DNA from: an uncultured Flavobacterium sp.
Lineage (GTDB): Bacteria > Bacteroidota > Bacteroidia > Flavobacteriales > Flavobacteriaceae
Direction: 5' to 3'
NCBI GenBank assembly: GCA_947631175.1
Contig: CANRKI010000005.1
Coordinates: forward strand, 1 to 49,729
DNA: 49,729 nt
This document shows, in pieces, positions 8,225-16,929 of the stretch (positions within the stretch are counted from its first letter, which is position 1; every line of letters begins with the position of its first letter). The notes under the pieces were generated by a model, which had not been told where the DNA came from, did not search any database, and worked only from the letters and a program-made list of their open reading frames with translations. The translations under genes were made by a program, and so were the position numbers.

Positions 8225-8258
8225 CGATACATTTTTTTCGTGCCTCAAAAATCAATCG
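8225..8258. repeat. intergenic hairpin between the two RNA-like elements
   Basis: Two stacked short stems (8225-8228 with 8255-8258, and 8231-8236 with 8247-8252) with 2-nt bulges opposite each other and a 10-nt loop. The surrounding text (TTCTCGATAC...AATCGAACGGACGATGG) resembles small intergenic hairpins I associate with Flavobacteria; function unknown. Confidence 0.35.
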
Positions 8259-8289
8259 AACGGACGATGGCGATTAATTATGCTGTAAA

Positions 8290-8310
8290 CATTAAACATT
8301 AAACATTAAA
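8290..8310. repeat. short tandem repeat, three ATTAAAC-like units
   Basis: Three consecutive 7-bp units (attaaac, attaaac, attaaaa) just before copy B. Low complexity; no function inferred. Confidence 0.5.
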
Positions 8311-8335
8311 ATTTTAAAAGTAGAAACTATATGCA

Positions 8336-8422
8336 TAGCCCCGATTGCAGCGGCATCCTTTTATAATGGGAACTGAGGTTCTCGAGGTTCCCGTTATAAA
8401 AGATATAGCGTAAAGCGGGTTT
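8336..8422 (+). ncRNA. structured RNA-like element, copy B
   Basis: Plus-strand counterpart of copy A. A long stem pairs 8359-8373 with 8387-8401, 15 bp including one U-G, around a 13-nt loop containing TGAGGTTCTCGA. The outer end AGCCC (8337-8341) pairs with GGGTT (8417-8421) with one G-U. Compared with copy A the upper stem is longer and differs in sequence on both sides while keeping pairing, whereas the flanking GCCCCGAT, ATCCTTTT, AAAAGAT and AAAGCGGG segments are conserved. The two copies point away from each other. Confidence 0.65.
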
Positions 8423-8473
8423 AATGATTGAGTGTAATGGTATTTGTTAGCGCTACAAATAAAATAATAAGTA

Positions 8474-9781
8474 TTAATCATTATACCATGGTCCAGAAAT
8501 TTCTGTTTCTAAATCGGTCCATTGGTTAATGAGGTTCGCTATCTCATCAAATTCGTAGGTAGTATTGGTTGAAAAAACGAAGTGCAAATCGCCATTTTTT
8601 AAACGGATTCTAAGTTCTGAATATCCAGCGCCACGAGCAGGTAAGACATTATAAATTATAACTTTGTCTAGATCATTAATTGGATAGATTAAACTTAAAT
8701 TATTATCTGAAAATCCTAATAATTTAGTATTTGCATCGTACCAAATAATTGATTTATTGTTTAGTTGTGACATTACAACTTGAGGTGTTATAGAAACGTA
8801 GTTGTTATTTTTATAATTTTCTGAAATAGAATATTGCTGCTGTAAAATAAAGCTGTGCGAAATTGTAATTGGTATTTTATTAGATATATCAGTTAAAACA
8901 GTTGAATAATCTCGATCATTGGTAATATAAAACGAGGTTGAGCCGCTGTCGTAATTGGATTGATCACTAAAATTATAGGTTAATGAAAAATAGATGTCTT
9001 TACTTTTAGTTAGATAAATAATTATATGATTTTGGTCGCTTCTTTCCCAACCCGTTTCATCAACATTATTTTTTAAGTCTAATCTTTTTAACCAGTTGTT
9101 TTTAATATCATAGTAACTTTTACTTGTTAAACTTTGATCTGTTAAGTTGGCAAAATAATTTTGAACACCAATGTTTTCGCGATTATTTCCAACATAACAC
9201 TCAAGGTTATCAATTATCATATTGCCTATACGAACGGGATAACTAAATTTAAAATAAACGATATCGGTATCAGATGTATAAGTTTCACCAACTTGTAAAG
9301 CGATTAGTTCGAACTGTGTAATATCCCACGAAATAAAAATTGGAGGATCACTAAGCACTTCTATTCCGTTTTCAAAATCGGAGTATTCATTATCTAACAA
9401 CTTAAAATTTGTTTTTTCAGGATGAATCCACAAGCGCTTTTTTATATCCTTTGTCTGATTGATAACCTCGAAAAAAGCGCTATCATTAAAACCAAATCGT
9501 TTGGAAAGGGCTTTATATACGTTTTGAAAACCTTTTAAATTACATGCTATATGGTGTTGATGATTAGAAAACAACATTAAATAAGGCTGACCACCTAACA
9601 TGGTCACAAAAACATATTTTAAAACGGTTAAATCCAATAACTCGGGATCATTACCTCGACCATCATCATATATAATTGTGTCTTTAACTAACTTTACATT
9701 TCCTTTTTCTACTTTAGGAAATGATTTTTTTATTTTGAAAATATCTAAAATCCCCACTAAAAACAGTTTTACAATTAACAA
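8474..9781 (-). CDS. uncharacterised 435-aa protein, possible PH-like domains at both ends
   Basis: I do not recognise this protein. After a hydrophobic start (residues 1-14, possibly a membrane anchor) the N-terminal segment (about 20-110) reads like a beta-rich PH-type fold ending in a helix (NLKGFQNVYKALSKRFGF). The C-terminal segment (about 345-425) has the same rhythm: strands with IIWYDANTKLLGFSD, then LRIRLKNGDLHFVFS, then a closing helix EFDEIANLINQW. The middle is rich in Asn, Tyr and Ser with beta-strand character. No catalytic motif is seen. It stands alone, with no obvious promoter, between the RNA-like elements and ppa. The PH-like reading is inference from sequence pattern only. 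Confidence 0.65.
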   Translation of the reverse strand: MLIVKLFLVGILDIFKIKKSFPKVEKGNVKLVKDTIIYDDGRGNDPELLDLTVLKYVFVTMLGGQPYLMLFSNHQHHIACNLKGFQNVYKALSKRFGFNDSAFFEVINQTKDIKKRLWIHPEKTNFKLLDNEYSDFENGIEVLSDPPIFISWDITQFELIALQVGETYTSDTDIVYFKFSYPVRIGNMIIDNLECYVGNNRENIGVQNYFANLTDQSLTSKSYYDIKNNWLKRLDLKNNVDETGWERSDQNHIIIYLTKSKDIYFSLTYNFSDQSNYDSGSTSFYITNDRDYSTVLTDISNKIPITISHSFILQQQYSISENYKNNNYVSITPQVVMSQLNNKSIIWYDANTKLLGFSDNNLSLIYPINDLDKVIIYNVLPARGAGYSELRIRLKNGDLHFVFSTNTTYEFDEIANLINQWTDLETEISGPWYND

Positions 9782-9962
9782 TAATAAACAACATATTACC
9801 TCCTATTTAATTGTGAAACATAACAATAGTAACTAGTTTGTAGTAATATCTATTTAAAAACAAAAACGAATTTAACTATTTTACAGCTATCATTTTAATT
9901 AAAGATAATTAGCCAGATAAAAATTAACGTTTAGTGCAATAAACTAACTAAGCAAAACAAAA

Positions 9963-9995
9963 AAAGCTATCCAAAATTAATGGATAGCTTTTAAT
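9963..9995 (-). terminator. terminator of ppa
   Basis: A 10-bp stem (9963-9972 with 9982-9991) with A/T runs on both sides, just downstream of the ppa stop. The rest of 9782-10013 is AT-rich with nothing else recognisable. Confidence 0.75.
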
Positions 9996-10013
9996 TTATT
10001 ACTTTATTACAAA

Positions 10014-10544
10014 TTATAATGCGATAGAGTATTTTGCTTTTTCAGCATCTGTTAATGCTTGGAAACGTGCTGAACATTCAGCGATCATCTCTACAGCAAC
10101 ATCTACATCTGCCCAACCTTGTACGTCAACTTTTTTGTTTTCTAAGTCTTTGTACACTTTAAAGAAATGTTCGATTTCTTTAATTAAGTGTTCGTTGATG
10201 TCAGAAATGTTGTTTAATTTGTTCATGATAGGATCAGAAACTGGTACACAGATAATTTTTTCGTCTGGACCTTTATCGTCAGCCATTTTGAACACTGCGA
10301 TTGGTTTAACCTCAACTAAACAACCAGGAGTTGAAGGCTCAGTAAAAAGCACTAAAACGTCAAGCGGGTCACCGTCTAAAGCTAAAGTTTCAGGAATAAA
10401 ACCGTAATCTGCAGGATAAAACATTGCAGAATATAACATACGGTCAAAACGGATTCTTTTTTTTTCGAAATCGTATTCGTATTTGTTTCTGCTTCCACGT
10501 GCTATTTCGATTAATACATCGAAAGTTTCAACTTTTGAACTCAT
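10014..10544 (-). CDS. ppa: inorganic pyrophosphatase (family I)
   Basis: 176 aa, the usual length for the soluble Mg-dependent enzyme that hydrolyses pyrophosphate to two phosphates. The KYEYD substrate-binding segment is at 21-25, the signature DGDPLD at 57-62 holds the metal-binding aspartates, and ADDKGPDEKI (88-97) supplies further acidic ligands. Cytoplasmic; no signal peptide. A TACCTTTG -7 box lies 36 nt upstream, overlapping the gap to the DUF5686 gene, so ppa is probably its own transcription unit. Confidence 0.95.
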   Translation of the reverse strand: MSSKVETFDVLIEIARGSRNKYEYDFEKKRIRFDRMLYSAMFYPADYGFIPETLALDGDPLDVLVLFTEPSTPGCLVEVKPIAVFKMADDKGPDEKIICVPVSDPIMNKLNNISDINEHLIKEIEHFFKVYKDLENKKVDVQGWADVDVAVEMIAECSARFQALTDAEKAKYSIAL

Positions 10545-10580
10545 TATTTTTTATTTATATATTTCTAAATTAAGCGACTG

Positions 10581-10588
10581 CAAAGGTA
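10581..10588 (-). promoter_or_regulatory. ppa -7 box (TACCTTTG)
   Basis: Exact TAnnTTTG match on the minus strand, 36 nt before the ppa ATG. A possible TTTG (minus, 10613-10616) sits 24 nt further upstream, slightly too far for an ideal -33 element. Confidence 0.45.
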
Positions 10589-10598
10589 ATAAATTGAA

Positions 10599-13082
10599 TT
10601 AAAAATGGAATCCAAAAGTTCCTTTAATTGCAAATTTATTCGCGTCTGGTAAATTATTATAAGCACCACGCCAAGAAAAGTCGATTCTGAAGCATTTAAA
10701 AATGTTACCAATACCGGCATGATATTCCCAATACACATCTTCTGGCGCGCGATAAACTAAACCTGAAGCGTTTATGTCTTTATTTTCTTGACTTACTTGT
10801 CCGTAAACTCCTTTAATACCAACAATTTCGCGAAGGTTTAAATCACGAATTAATGGAATACGTGAGAAAAAACGACCATTAAAGTTGTGTTCCAAATGAA
10901 GTGACACATATTCATCGGCCATGAATTCGTAGTAGTTCATGTTATTAAAAGTGTTTTCGATACCAAACCAAGATTGATTTCCTGGAATTACACCCATTAA
11001 GCCTAATGGTACTTGTCCGAAAATTTTACCCGCTTCGAAAGTAGATGTAAAACGACCAAAACCACCAATTAAAATAGGTTGACGATAATAGAATTGTAAT
11101 TTATCGTATTCGAAATCAGAATCAAAAACACCTTTTAATCCTTGGGTAAAACTTAATAGAACACGTGGATAATTCCAATCGACTTCTAACCTTTCTACTC
11201 CATGATTAACCATACGGCGTTTTGGTGTATAATCGATTACGTAGTTGGTTTCGTACTGACGAATTTTATTTTGTGTTGCTCCATTTTCGTCAAAATAAGC
11301 CAAACTAAAACGTTCTTCATCAGCAGCTTTAAGTGTTTTGTAGGTTAAATTCAATCTAAAAGTAAGATTTTTAACCGGTTCAAACTCGATACCAGCCGTT
11401 GTTAAATTAATATTAGTTAATTTATCGTTTACACCAGACGAGAACAAAGATGAAGAAGCAAAACTACGTCCTAAAACATCTTGAGTTGCAGTTAAACTCA
11501 CTCCCATTTGCTCGACATCACGGCGATTTCCGGCATGAATAATTACACGATTTTTAGGTTCTAATAAAACTTTTCCGGAAATACCATACTTAAATTTATC
11601 ATCACCAAAACCATAAGCTCCGTAACCTTGAATACGCCATTTATCGTTTGGTCCAAAATAAGTACGTCCTCCTGCCCTAAGTCTAATTCCTTCGATATCG
11701 TTATATCCAAAGGTCGAGAATATAGGTCCGAAATCCATTTTTAGTTTTGGTAGTTCATAATAACCAGAAGCTAAAACGGTGGCCGCATTCATGTACATTT
11801 TAAATTTTGGAACAGTAGCAAGTGTATCTAAAAGACCATAAATATTCGCTTCGTCTTTATTTAATTTTTCAAAACGGTTTGCCGCCCAATAATCGTCGGA
11901 ACGTTTGTATATGCTTAAATCGGGATTGTAAACTTCTTCTTTATAAAAATCAGCAACTTTAGGTTTGTTGAACTCGTGGTTTTTAAACAAACTGGTACGT
12001 TTACCATAAATACCTTTAGAGGATTCTTTTTTATTAAGAGCGAAATCTGTCATCATGTGATCGCGCTTAAGTAAGAATACAGAGTCGTTAACTACATCAA
12101 ATTCTTGTTCAATGTAAATATCTTTTACCCAGTTTATATTAGCCGATTTATTTGCTTGCAGATTTATTTTTTTAATTGCAAAAGTGGTATCGTTTACCCA
12201 AAAATCACCTTTAAAGGTCAGTTCGCCTTTACGGCGTGGATAAAAAACGATGTTGTAGCAGTACTTACCATCAATGTAAGCGGTATCTGCTAACACATAA
12301 TTGTATACGTTAATTCCTGTTGTTGATAAGGGAGAAACAAAATCCTTATCAAAAAACTTAAGGTAATTTTTGTAGATATCATAATCAACATATAAATCTT
12401 TAAGGAAACCGTTAACCATGTCGCCGCCTTCGCCAAGAGCAGAGTTTTTGTTGGCTTTAATAATTTCCTTTTTCTTAGGTAAAGTATTATCTCCGTATAC
12501 TTCGCTTAAGGTTTCGTTGATAAATATTGGAAGATATGTTTTACCCGTAATACGCGAAGTATCCATTCGATCAAAAACAAACTCCATTCCTTTAAAAGCT
12601 TTCTTTTTCATGAAAGCCGAGTCGATAGAGTTGATATCGAATTCAATTTTTTCGTATTTGTCGTACTTATATTGGTCAAACATATAAAGCCCATTTTTTT
12701 TACGACGTTCCCATATTTTACGAAGGATGTCGATTGCGGGATTATCTTTTTTAGATGTTTTACCAGCATAAACTTTTACTTCTTGTAATTGATTGTCAGC
12801 AGCAAGAACAATTTTTAAGTTCAGGTTCACTCCTGGCTTAACCGTAATTTCGGCAGCTTTGTACCCTACAAAAGAAGCAACTAATTTTGTGTAGTTATTT
12901 TGAGATTCTAGATAAAATTTTCCATTTTCATCTGCAACAATACCTTCTGTAGAACTTTTGAAATATACACTTGCATAGGGAACTGGAAAATTCTCGTCAT
13001 CCAGAACCACCCCACCTACTTTAGTTTGTGCAAATAGTAAAATAGTATTTAATAGTAAAAAAGTAGATATGATTTTCTTCAT
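10599..13082 (-). CDS. DUF5686 / carboxypeptidase-like regulatory domain outer-membrane protein
   Basis: 827 aa. A signal peptide (1-18, LLFAQT) is followed by a CarboxypepD_reg-like beta-sandwich (about 22-105: VGGVVLDDENFPVPYASVYF, then GIVADENGKFYLES), as at the N-terminus of many Bacteroidota outer-membrane proteins. The remainder matches DUF5686, with a long beta-rich region predicted to form a barrel and a C-terminal ...IKGTFGFHF ending on an aromatic residue, as expected for BAM substrates. Function unknown; there is no TonB-box or plug domain, so it is not a standard TonB-dependent receptor. A TATCTTTG box precedes it, next to the pdhB terminator. Confidence 0.85.
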   Translation of the reverse strand: MKKIISTFLLLNTILLFAQTKVGGVVLDDENFPVPYASVYFKSSTEGIVADENGKFYLESQNNYTKLVASFVGYKAAEITVKPGVNLNLKIVLAADNQLQEVKVYAGKTSKKDNPAIDILRKIWERRKKNGLYMFDQYKYDKYEKIEFDINSIDSAFMKKKAFKGMEFVFDRMDTSRITGKTYLPIFINETLSEVYGDNTLPKKKEIIKANKNSALGEGGDMVNGFLKDLYVDYDIYKNYLKFFDKDFVSPLSTTGINVYNYVLADTAYIDGKYCYNIVFYPRRKGELTFKGDFWVNDTTFAIKKINLQANKSANINWVKDIYIEQEFDVVNDSVFLLKRDHMMTDFALNKKESSKGIYGKRTSLFKNHEFNKPKVADFYKEEVYNPDLSIYKRSDDYWAANRFEKLNKDEANIYGLLDTLATVPKFKMYMNAATVLASGYYELPKLKMDFGPIFSTFGYNDIEGIRLRAGGRTYFGPNDKWRIQGYGAYGFGDDKFKYGISGKVLLEPKNRVIIHAGNRRDVEQMGVSLTATQDVLGRSFASSSLFSSGVNDKLTNINLTTAGIEFEPVKNLTFRLNLTYKTLKAADEERFSLAYFDENGATQNKIRQYETNYVIDYTPKRRMVNHGVERLEVDWNYPRVLLSFTQGLKGVFDSDFEYDKLQFYYRQPILIGGFGRFTSTFEAGKIFGQVPLGLMGVIPGNQSWFGIENTFNNMNYYEFMADEYVSLHLEHNFNGRFFSRIPLIRDLNLREIVGIKGVYGQVSQENKDINASGLVYRAPEDVYWEYHAGIGNIFKCFRIDFSWRGAYNNLPDANKFAIKGTFGFHF

Positions 13083-13119
13083 AAAAAAACTTCGTTAGAT
13101 TTAGTTTTCTAACGAAGTT
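13083..13119 (-). terminator. terminator between pdhB and the DUF5686 gene
   Basis: A 12-bp perfect stem (13108-13119 with 13088-13099), 8-nt loop, then a U run on the minus strand reaching the ATG of the next gene. It should end pdhB transcripts. Confidence 0.8.
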
Positions 13120-13127
13120 CAAAGATA
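13120..13127 (-). promoter_or_regulatory. DUF5686 gene -7 box (TATCTTTG), adjacent to the terminator
   Basis: Exact -7 match on the minus strand directly before the pdhB terminator stem. Transcripts starting about 7 nt downstream would begin inside the first arm of the hairpin and so lack a full stem. Confidence 0.5.
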
Positions 13128-13150
13128 TTTAATATTTTCTTTTTAAAGAA

Positions 13151-14128
13151 TTATTTATACATAACCTTTTTAACAGCTTTTACCACGTCTTGTGCGTTAG
13201 GTAACCACTCCTTTAATAACTCTGGAGAGAAAGGCGCTGGAGTATCTGCTGTTGTAATACGCTGAATAGGAGCATCTAAATAATCAAAAGCTTTTTCTTG
13301 AACGATATATGTAATTTCTGAAGAAACAGAAGCAAAAGGCCAAGCTTCTTCTAAAATTACTAGTCGATTTGTTTTTTTAACAGATTTTAAGATTGCTTCT
13401 TGATCCATTGGACGAATTGTACGTAAGTCGATTACCTCACACGAGATTCCTTCTTTAGCTAATTCATCAGCAGCTTTATACGCTTCTTTAATAATTTTAC
13501 CAAACGATACAATAGTAACGTCTGTTCCTTCACGTTTAACATCAGCAACTCCTAATGGAATAGTGTATTCACCTTCAGGCACCTCACCTTTATCACCATA
13601 CATTTGCTCAGACTCCATAAAAATTACAGGGTCGTTATCACGAATAGACGATTTTAATAATCCTTTAGCATCGTATGGGTTAGATGGTACAACCACTTTT
13701 AAACCAGGCGTATTTGCAAACCAGTTTTCGAAAGATTGTGAGTGCGTTGCCGCTAATTGACCTGCAGAACCAGATGGCCCACGAAATACCATTGGCATAG
13801 TGAACTGTCCAGCAGACATTTGGCGCATTTTAGCCGCATTATTAATGATTTGATCTATACCTACTAATGAGAAGTTAAAAGTCATGAATTCAACAATTGG
13901 TCGTAAACCATTCATGGCAGAACCAACTGCAATACCAGCAAAACCAAGTTCGGCAATTGGAGTATCAATTACACGTTTAGGACCAAACTCGTCCAGCATC
14001 CCTTTAGAGGCTTTATAAGCACCGTTATATTCGGCAACTTCTTCCCCCATTAAATATACTTTATCGTCGCGGCGCATTTCTTCGCTCATCGCTTCGCATA
14101 TAGCTTCTCTAAATTGTATCGTTCTCAT
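13151..14128 (-). CDS. pdhB: pyruvate dehydrogenase E1 component, beta subunit
   Basis: 325 aa, the family length. With the alpha subunit it carries out thiamine-diphosphate-dependent decarboxylation of pyruvate. Seen: MGEEVAEYNGAYKASKGM, the TPIAELGFAGIAVGSA segment with the ThDP-activating glutamate, FRGPSGSAGQLAATHSQSFE, and the transketolase C-terminal domain from about 190 (VSFGKIIKEAYKAADELA, IDLRTIRPMD, LEEAWPFASVSSEI). This reads as the PDH type rather than the branched-chain type, but the two are close. No alpha subunit or E2 is adjacent; its own promoter and terminator suggest a single-gene unit. Confidence 0.9.
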   Translation of the reverse strand: MRTIQFREAICEAMSEEMRRDDKVYLMGEEVAEYNGAYKASKGMLDEFGPKRVIDTPIAELGFAGIAVGSAMNGLRPIVEFMTFNFSLVGIDQIINNAAKMRQMSAGQFTMPMVFRGPSGSAGQLAATHSQSFENWFANTPGLKVVVPSNPYDAKGLLKSSIRDNDPVIFMESEQMYGDKGEVPEGEYTIPLGVADVKREGTDVTIVSFGKIIKEAYKAADELAKEGISCEVIDLRTIRPMDQEAILKSVKKTNRLVILEEAWPFASVSSEITYIVQEKAFDYLDAPIQRITTADTPAPFSPELLKEWLPNAQDVVKAVKKVMYK

Positions 14129-14159
14129 AATGTTTGTTTATCCAAAATTTTGACAAAAG

Positions 14160-14167
14160 CAAAAATA
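14160..14167 (-). promoter_or_regulatory. pdhB -7 box (TATTTTTG)
   Basis: TAnnTTTG match on the minus strand, 31 nt before the pdhB ATG. The rest of the 299-bp divergent gap to etfB (14129-14427) is AT-rich; the only other hint is a weaker TACTTTAG at 14386-14393 (plus) that could serve etfB. Confidence 0.35.
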
Positions 14168-14427
14168 TTAAATTAAATGATTAATTACGATAAAAAATAA
14201 AGGAATACTTTAAAAAAGAAGATGCGAAACATGAAAAAAGTATCACATTTATAAAATCAATACAAAAAAATCAATATAAATAGTTTTTTAAACAATTTTA
14301 ATGCAATAAAAAAGCCAATAGAGTAAAAATATTAAAAAAATCAAATTTAATATGCGTGCATAGTATTTATATGGAATTTTTTTTCTACTTTAGTAAAACA
14401 AAAAATAACAAATAAACAAAAACAGAC

Positions 14428-15174
14428 ATGAAAATATTGGTTTGCATTAGTAACGTACCAGATACTACATCTAAAATCAACTTTACAAACGGAGATACTG
14501 AATTTGATACAAATGGAGTTCAGTTTGTAATTAACCCAAATGATGAATTTGGCTTAACTAGAGCCATTTGGTTTAAAGAAAAACAAGGAGCTACAGTACA
14601 CGTTGTAAATGTTGGTGGAGCTGAAACTGAAGCAACTATTAGAAAAGCTTTAGCAATTGGAGCAGATGAGGCAATTAGAGTAAACGCTACTCCAACTGAT
14701 GGTTTTTTTGTTGCTAAACAATTAGCAGAAATAGTAAAAGAAGGTGGTTACGATTTAGTAATTGCTGGTAAAGAATCTTTAGATTATAATGGTGGTATGG
14801 TTCCAGGTATGTTAGCTGGAATTTTAGGATATAACTTTGTAAACTCTTGTATTGGTATCGAAGTAGAAGGTACAAGTGCAAAAGTAGTTCGTGAAATTGA
14901 CGGTGGTAAAGAGACTTTAAGTGTTGGCTTACCATTAGTAGTTGGTGGACAAAAAGGAATTGTTGAAGAAAAAGACTTACGTATTCCAAACATGCGTGGT
15001 ATTATGCAAGCACGTACAAAAGCTTTAGCGGTTAAAGAACCTGTTGCTGTTGATGCAAAAACAAAAGCAGTTAAGTTTGAAAAGCCTGCGGCTAAATCAG
15101 CTTGTAAATTAGTAAGTCCTGATAATTTAGACGAGTTAGTAAACTTATTACACAACGAAGCTAAAGTTATCTAA
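14428..15174 (+). CDS. etfB: electron transfer flavoprotein, beta subunit
   Basis: 248 aa. The N-terminus MKILVCISNVPDTTSKI and the NPNDEFGLTRAI segment are typical EtfB, followed by the AMP/FAD-binding core (LVIAGKESLDYNGGMVPGMLA). The C-terminal arm is VSPDNLDELVNLLHNEAKVI. It forms a heterodimer with EtfA and carries electrons from acyl-CoA and other flavin dehydrogenases to the quinone pool. The gene is 33 bp upstream of etfA, so one operon. Confidence 0.95.
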   Translation: MKILVCISNVPDTTSKINFTNGDTEFDTNGVQFVINPNDEFGLTRAIWFKEKQGATVHVVNVGGAETEATIRKALAIGADEAIRVNATPTDGFFVAKQLAEIVKEGGYDLVIAGKESLDYNGGMVPGMLAGILGYNFVNSCIGIEVEGTSAKVVREIDGGKETLSVGLPLVVGGQKGIVEEKDLRIPNMRGIMQARTKALAVKEPVAVDAKTKAVKFEKPAAKSACKLVSPDNLDELVNLLHNEAKVI

Positions 15175-15207
15175 TCTTTTTTTCATTAATAAATACACAG
15201 AACAAAT

Positions 15208-16170
15208 ATGTCAGTTTTAATATACGCAGAATCTGCAGAAGGAAAATTTAAAAAAGTTGCTTTTGAATTAGCTTCATACGCTAAAAAAGTAGCAGAACAA
15301 TTAGGAACAACAGTTACAGCTTTAACAATAAATGCTGAAAATGTTGCTGAATTAGGAAAATACGGTGTTGATAAAGTTTTAAATGTATCTAACGGAGACT
15401 TAAAATCATTCAACGCTAAAGCATATGCAGATGTTATTAAACAAGCTGCTCAAAAAGAAGGAGCAAAAGTTGTTGTTTTATCATCAACTACAGACTCTTT
15501 ATACTTAGCTCCATTAGCAGCTATTTCTTTAGAAGCTGGTTACGCATCAAACGTAGTAGCTTTACCAGAAACTACTGCTCCATTTGTAGTAAAACGTAAT
15601 GCTTTCTCAAACAAAGGATTCAACTTCACATCAATTGATACAGAGGTAAAAGTAATTGCTTTAGCTAAAAACTCTTACGGAATTGTTGAAACGTCAGGAG
15701 CTGCAACTGCAGAAGATTTTTCACCTGCTGTAACTTTAGACGGAGTTAAAGTTGAAAATGTAGAAAAAGTAACAGGAAAAGTAACTATCGCTGATGCTGA
15801 GATTGTAGTTTCTGCAGGTCGTGGATTAAAAGGTCCAGAACATTGGGGAATGATTGAAGAGTTAGCAGAAGTTTTAGGAGCAGCAACAGCTTGTTCTAAA
15901 CCAGTTTCTGACTTAGATTGGAGACCTCACTCTGAGCACGTAGGGCAAACAGGTAAACCAGTTGCATCAAACTTATACATTGCAGTAGGTATCTCAGGAG
16001 CAATCCAACACATTGCAGGTATCAACTCTTCAAAAGTAAAAGTTGTTATCAACACAGATCCAGAAGCACCTTTCTTTAAAGTTGCAGATTATGGTGTAGT
16101 TGGAGACGCTTTTCAAGTTGTACCAGAATTAATTAAAAAATTAAAAGAATTTAAAGCAGCGAATAACTAA
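15208..16170 (+). CDS. etfA: electron transfer flavoprotein, alpha subunit
   Basis: 320 aa, the normal length. Domain I (1-195) is the ETF fold shared with EtfB. The C-terminal FAD-binding domain (about 205-318) shows the EtfA signature: [47 protein letters not shown] and [17 protein letters not shown]. Second gene of etfBA, closed by a hairpin terminator at 16200-16245. Codon use is typical of a highly expressed gene in this genome (many GCT/GCA Ala and TTA Leu). Confidence 0.96.
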   Translation: MSVLIYAESAEGKFKKVAFELASYAKKVAEQLGTTVTALTINAENVAELGKYGVDKVLNVSNGDLKSFNAKAYADVIKQAAQKEGAKVVVLSSTTDSLYLAPLAAISLEAGYASNVVALPETTAPFVVKRNAFSNKGFNFTSIDTEVKVIALAKNSYGIVETSGAATAEDFSPAVTLDGVKVENVEKVTGKVTIADAEIVVSAGRGLKGPEHWGMIEELAEVLGAATACSKPVSDLDWRPHSEHVGQTGKPVASNLYIAVGISGAIQHIAGINSSKVKVVINTDPEAPFFKVADYGVVGDAFQVVPELIKKLKEFKAANN

Positions 16171-16199
16171 TTTAGATTCACTTTATCGAAAAATATTGA

Positions 16200-16245
16200 A
16201 AGAGTTACTTGTATAATTTTTATATTTGCAAGTAGCTCTTTTTTT
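16200..16245 (+). terminator. etfBA terminator containing a promoter box
   Basis: A 12-bp stem (16200-16211 with 16229-16240; one U-G pair) and T run. Its loop contains the -7 box at 16221-16228. Confidence 0.8.
16221..16228 (+). promoter_or_regulatory. -7 box (TATATTTG) inside the etfBA terminator loop
   Basis: Exact TAnnTTTG match. A TTG at 16196-16198 lies 22 nt upstream as a possible -33 element. Expected start site about 16235, inside the right arm of the terminator, for the 16280 gene. Confidence 0.5.
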
Positions 16246-16279
16246 AGCTACATAACAAGCATAAGTAAAAAACTAAAAA

Positions 16280-16924
16280 ATGAGCTTAGTAAAATTAGTT
16301 ATTGAAGGCATATCATACAGTCAAACGCAAAATGGAGCCTATGCTTTAATTTTAAACGAAGCTGATGGAGATAAAAAATTACCTATTGTAATTGGTGCTT
16401 TTGAAGCCCAATCTATTGCAATATCATTAGAGAAAGAACTTACTCCGTCAAGGCCAATGACGCACGACTTATTTAAAAACTTTGCCGAACGATTTGATAT
16501 TGTAGTTAAACAAGTCATCATACATAAATTAGTTGATGGTGTTTTTTATTCGAGCTTAATCTGTGAAAGAGATGGTATTGAAGAGATTATTGATGCCAGA
16601 ACATCAGACGCTATTGCACTTGCATTACGATTTGACTCTCCAATTTTCACTTATAAAGGAATTTTAGAAAAAGCAGGAATTTTAATTAAACCTCGAAATC
16701 CAGAGAAATCAAGATTTGATCACGAAACTACCGAACCAATTTCTGATGTAAATGATTATGTTGACGAGGACGATGATGACGATGATGAAATCGAAAACGA
16801 TAGCAGCTACGGCTATTTTAATTTAGATGAATTATATGGTTTGTTAGACATCGCTATTTTAGAAGAAGATTATGAAAAAGCGGCTCGCATTAGAGACGAA
16901 ATTAATAACCGTGAATCATTGTAA
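16280..16924 (+). CDS. bifunctional nuclease (BFN) domain protein with C-terminal UVR motif
   Basis: 214 aa. The BFN/DUF151 domain fills residues 1-140: [18 protein letters not shown], then [11 protein letters not shown] and [15 protein letters not shown] very acidic linker (about 155-170, nearly all Asp and Glu) joins it to a UVR motif (about 180-212: [21 protein letters not shown]), the helical hairpin used by UvrB/UvrC-type proteins for protein contacts. BFN proteins from plants show DNase/RNase activity; bacterial roles are poorly defined. It ends 5 bp before thyA and so probably shares a transcript with thyA. Confidence 0.88.
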   Translation: MSLVKLVIEGISYSQTQNGAYALILNEADGDKKLPIVIGAFEAQSIAISLEKELTPSRPMTHDLFKNFAERFDIVVKQVIIHKLVDGVFYSSLICERDGIEEIIDARTSDAIALALRFDSPIFTYKGILEKAGILIKPRNPEKSRFDHETTEPISDVNDYVDEDDDDDDEIENDSSYGYFNLDELYGLLDIAILEEDYEKAARIRDEINNRESL

Positions 16925-16929
16925 ATAAC

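Noticed and set aside
8290..8310. Tandem ATTAAAC units as a possible CRISPR or origin iteron
   Set aside because: Only three 7-bp units with no spacers, no cas genes and no replication gene nearby.
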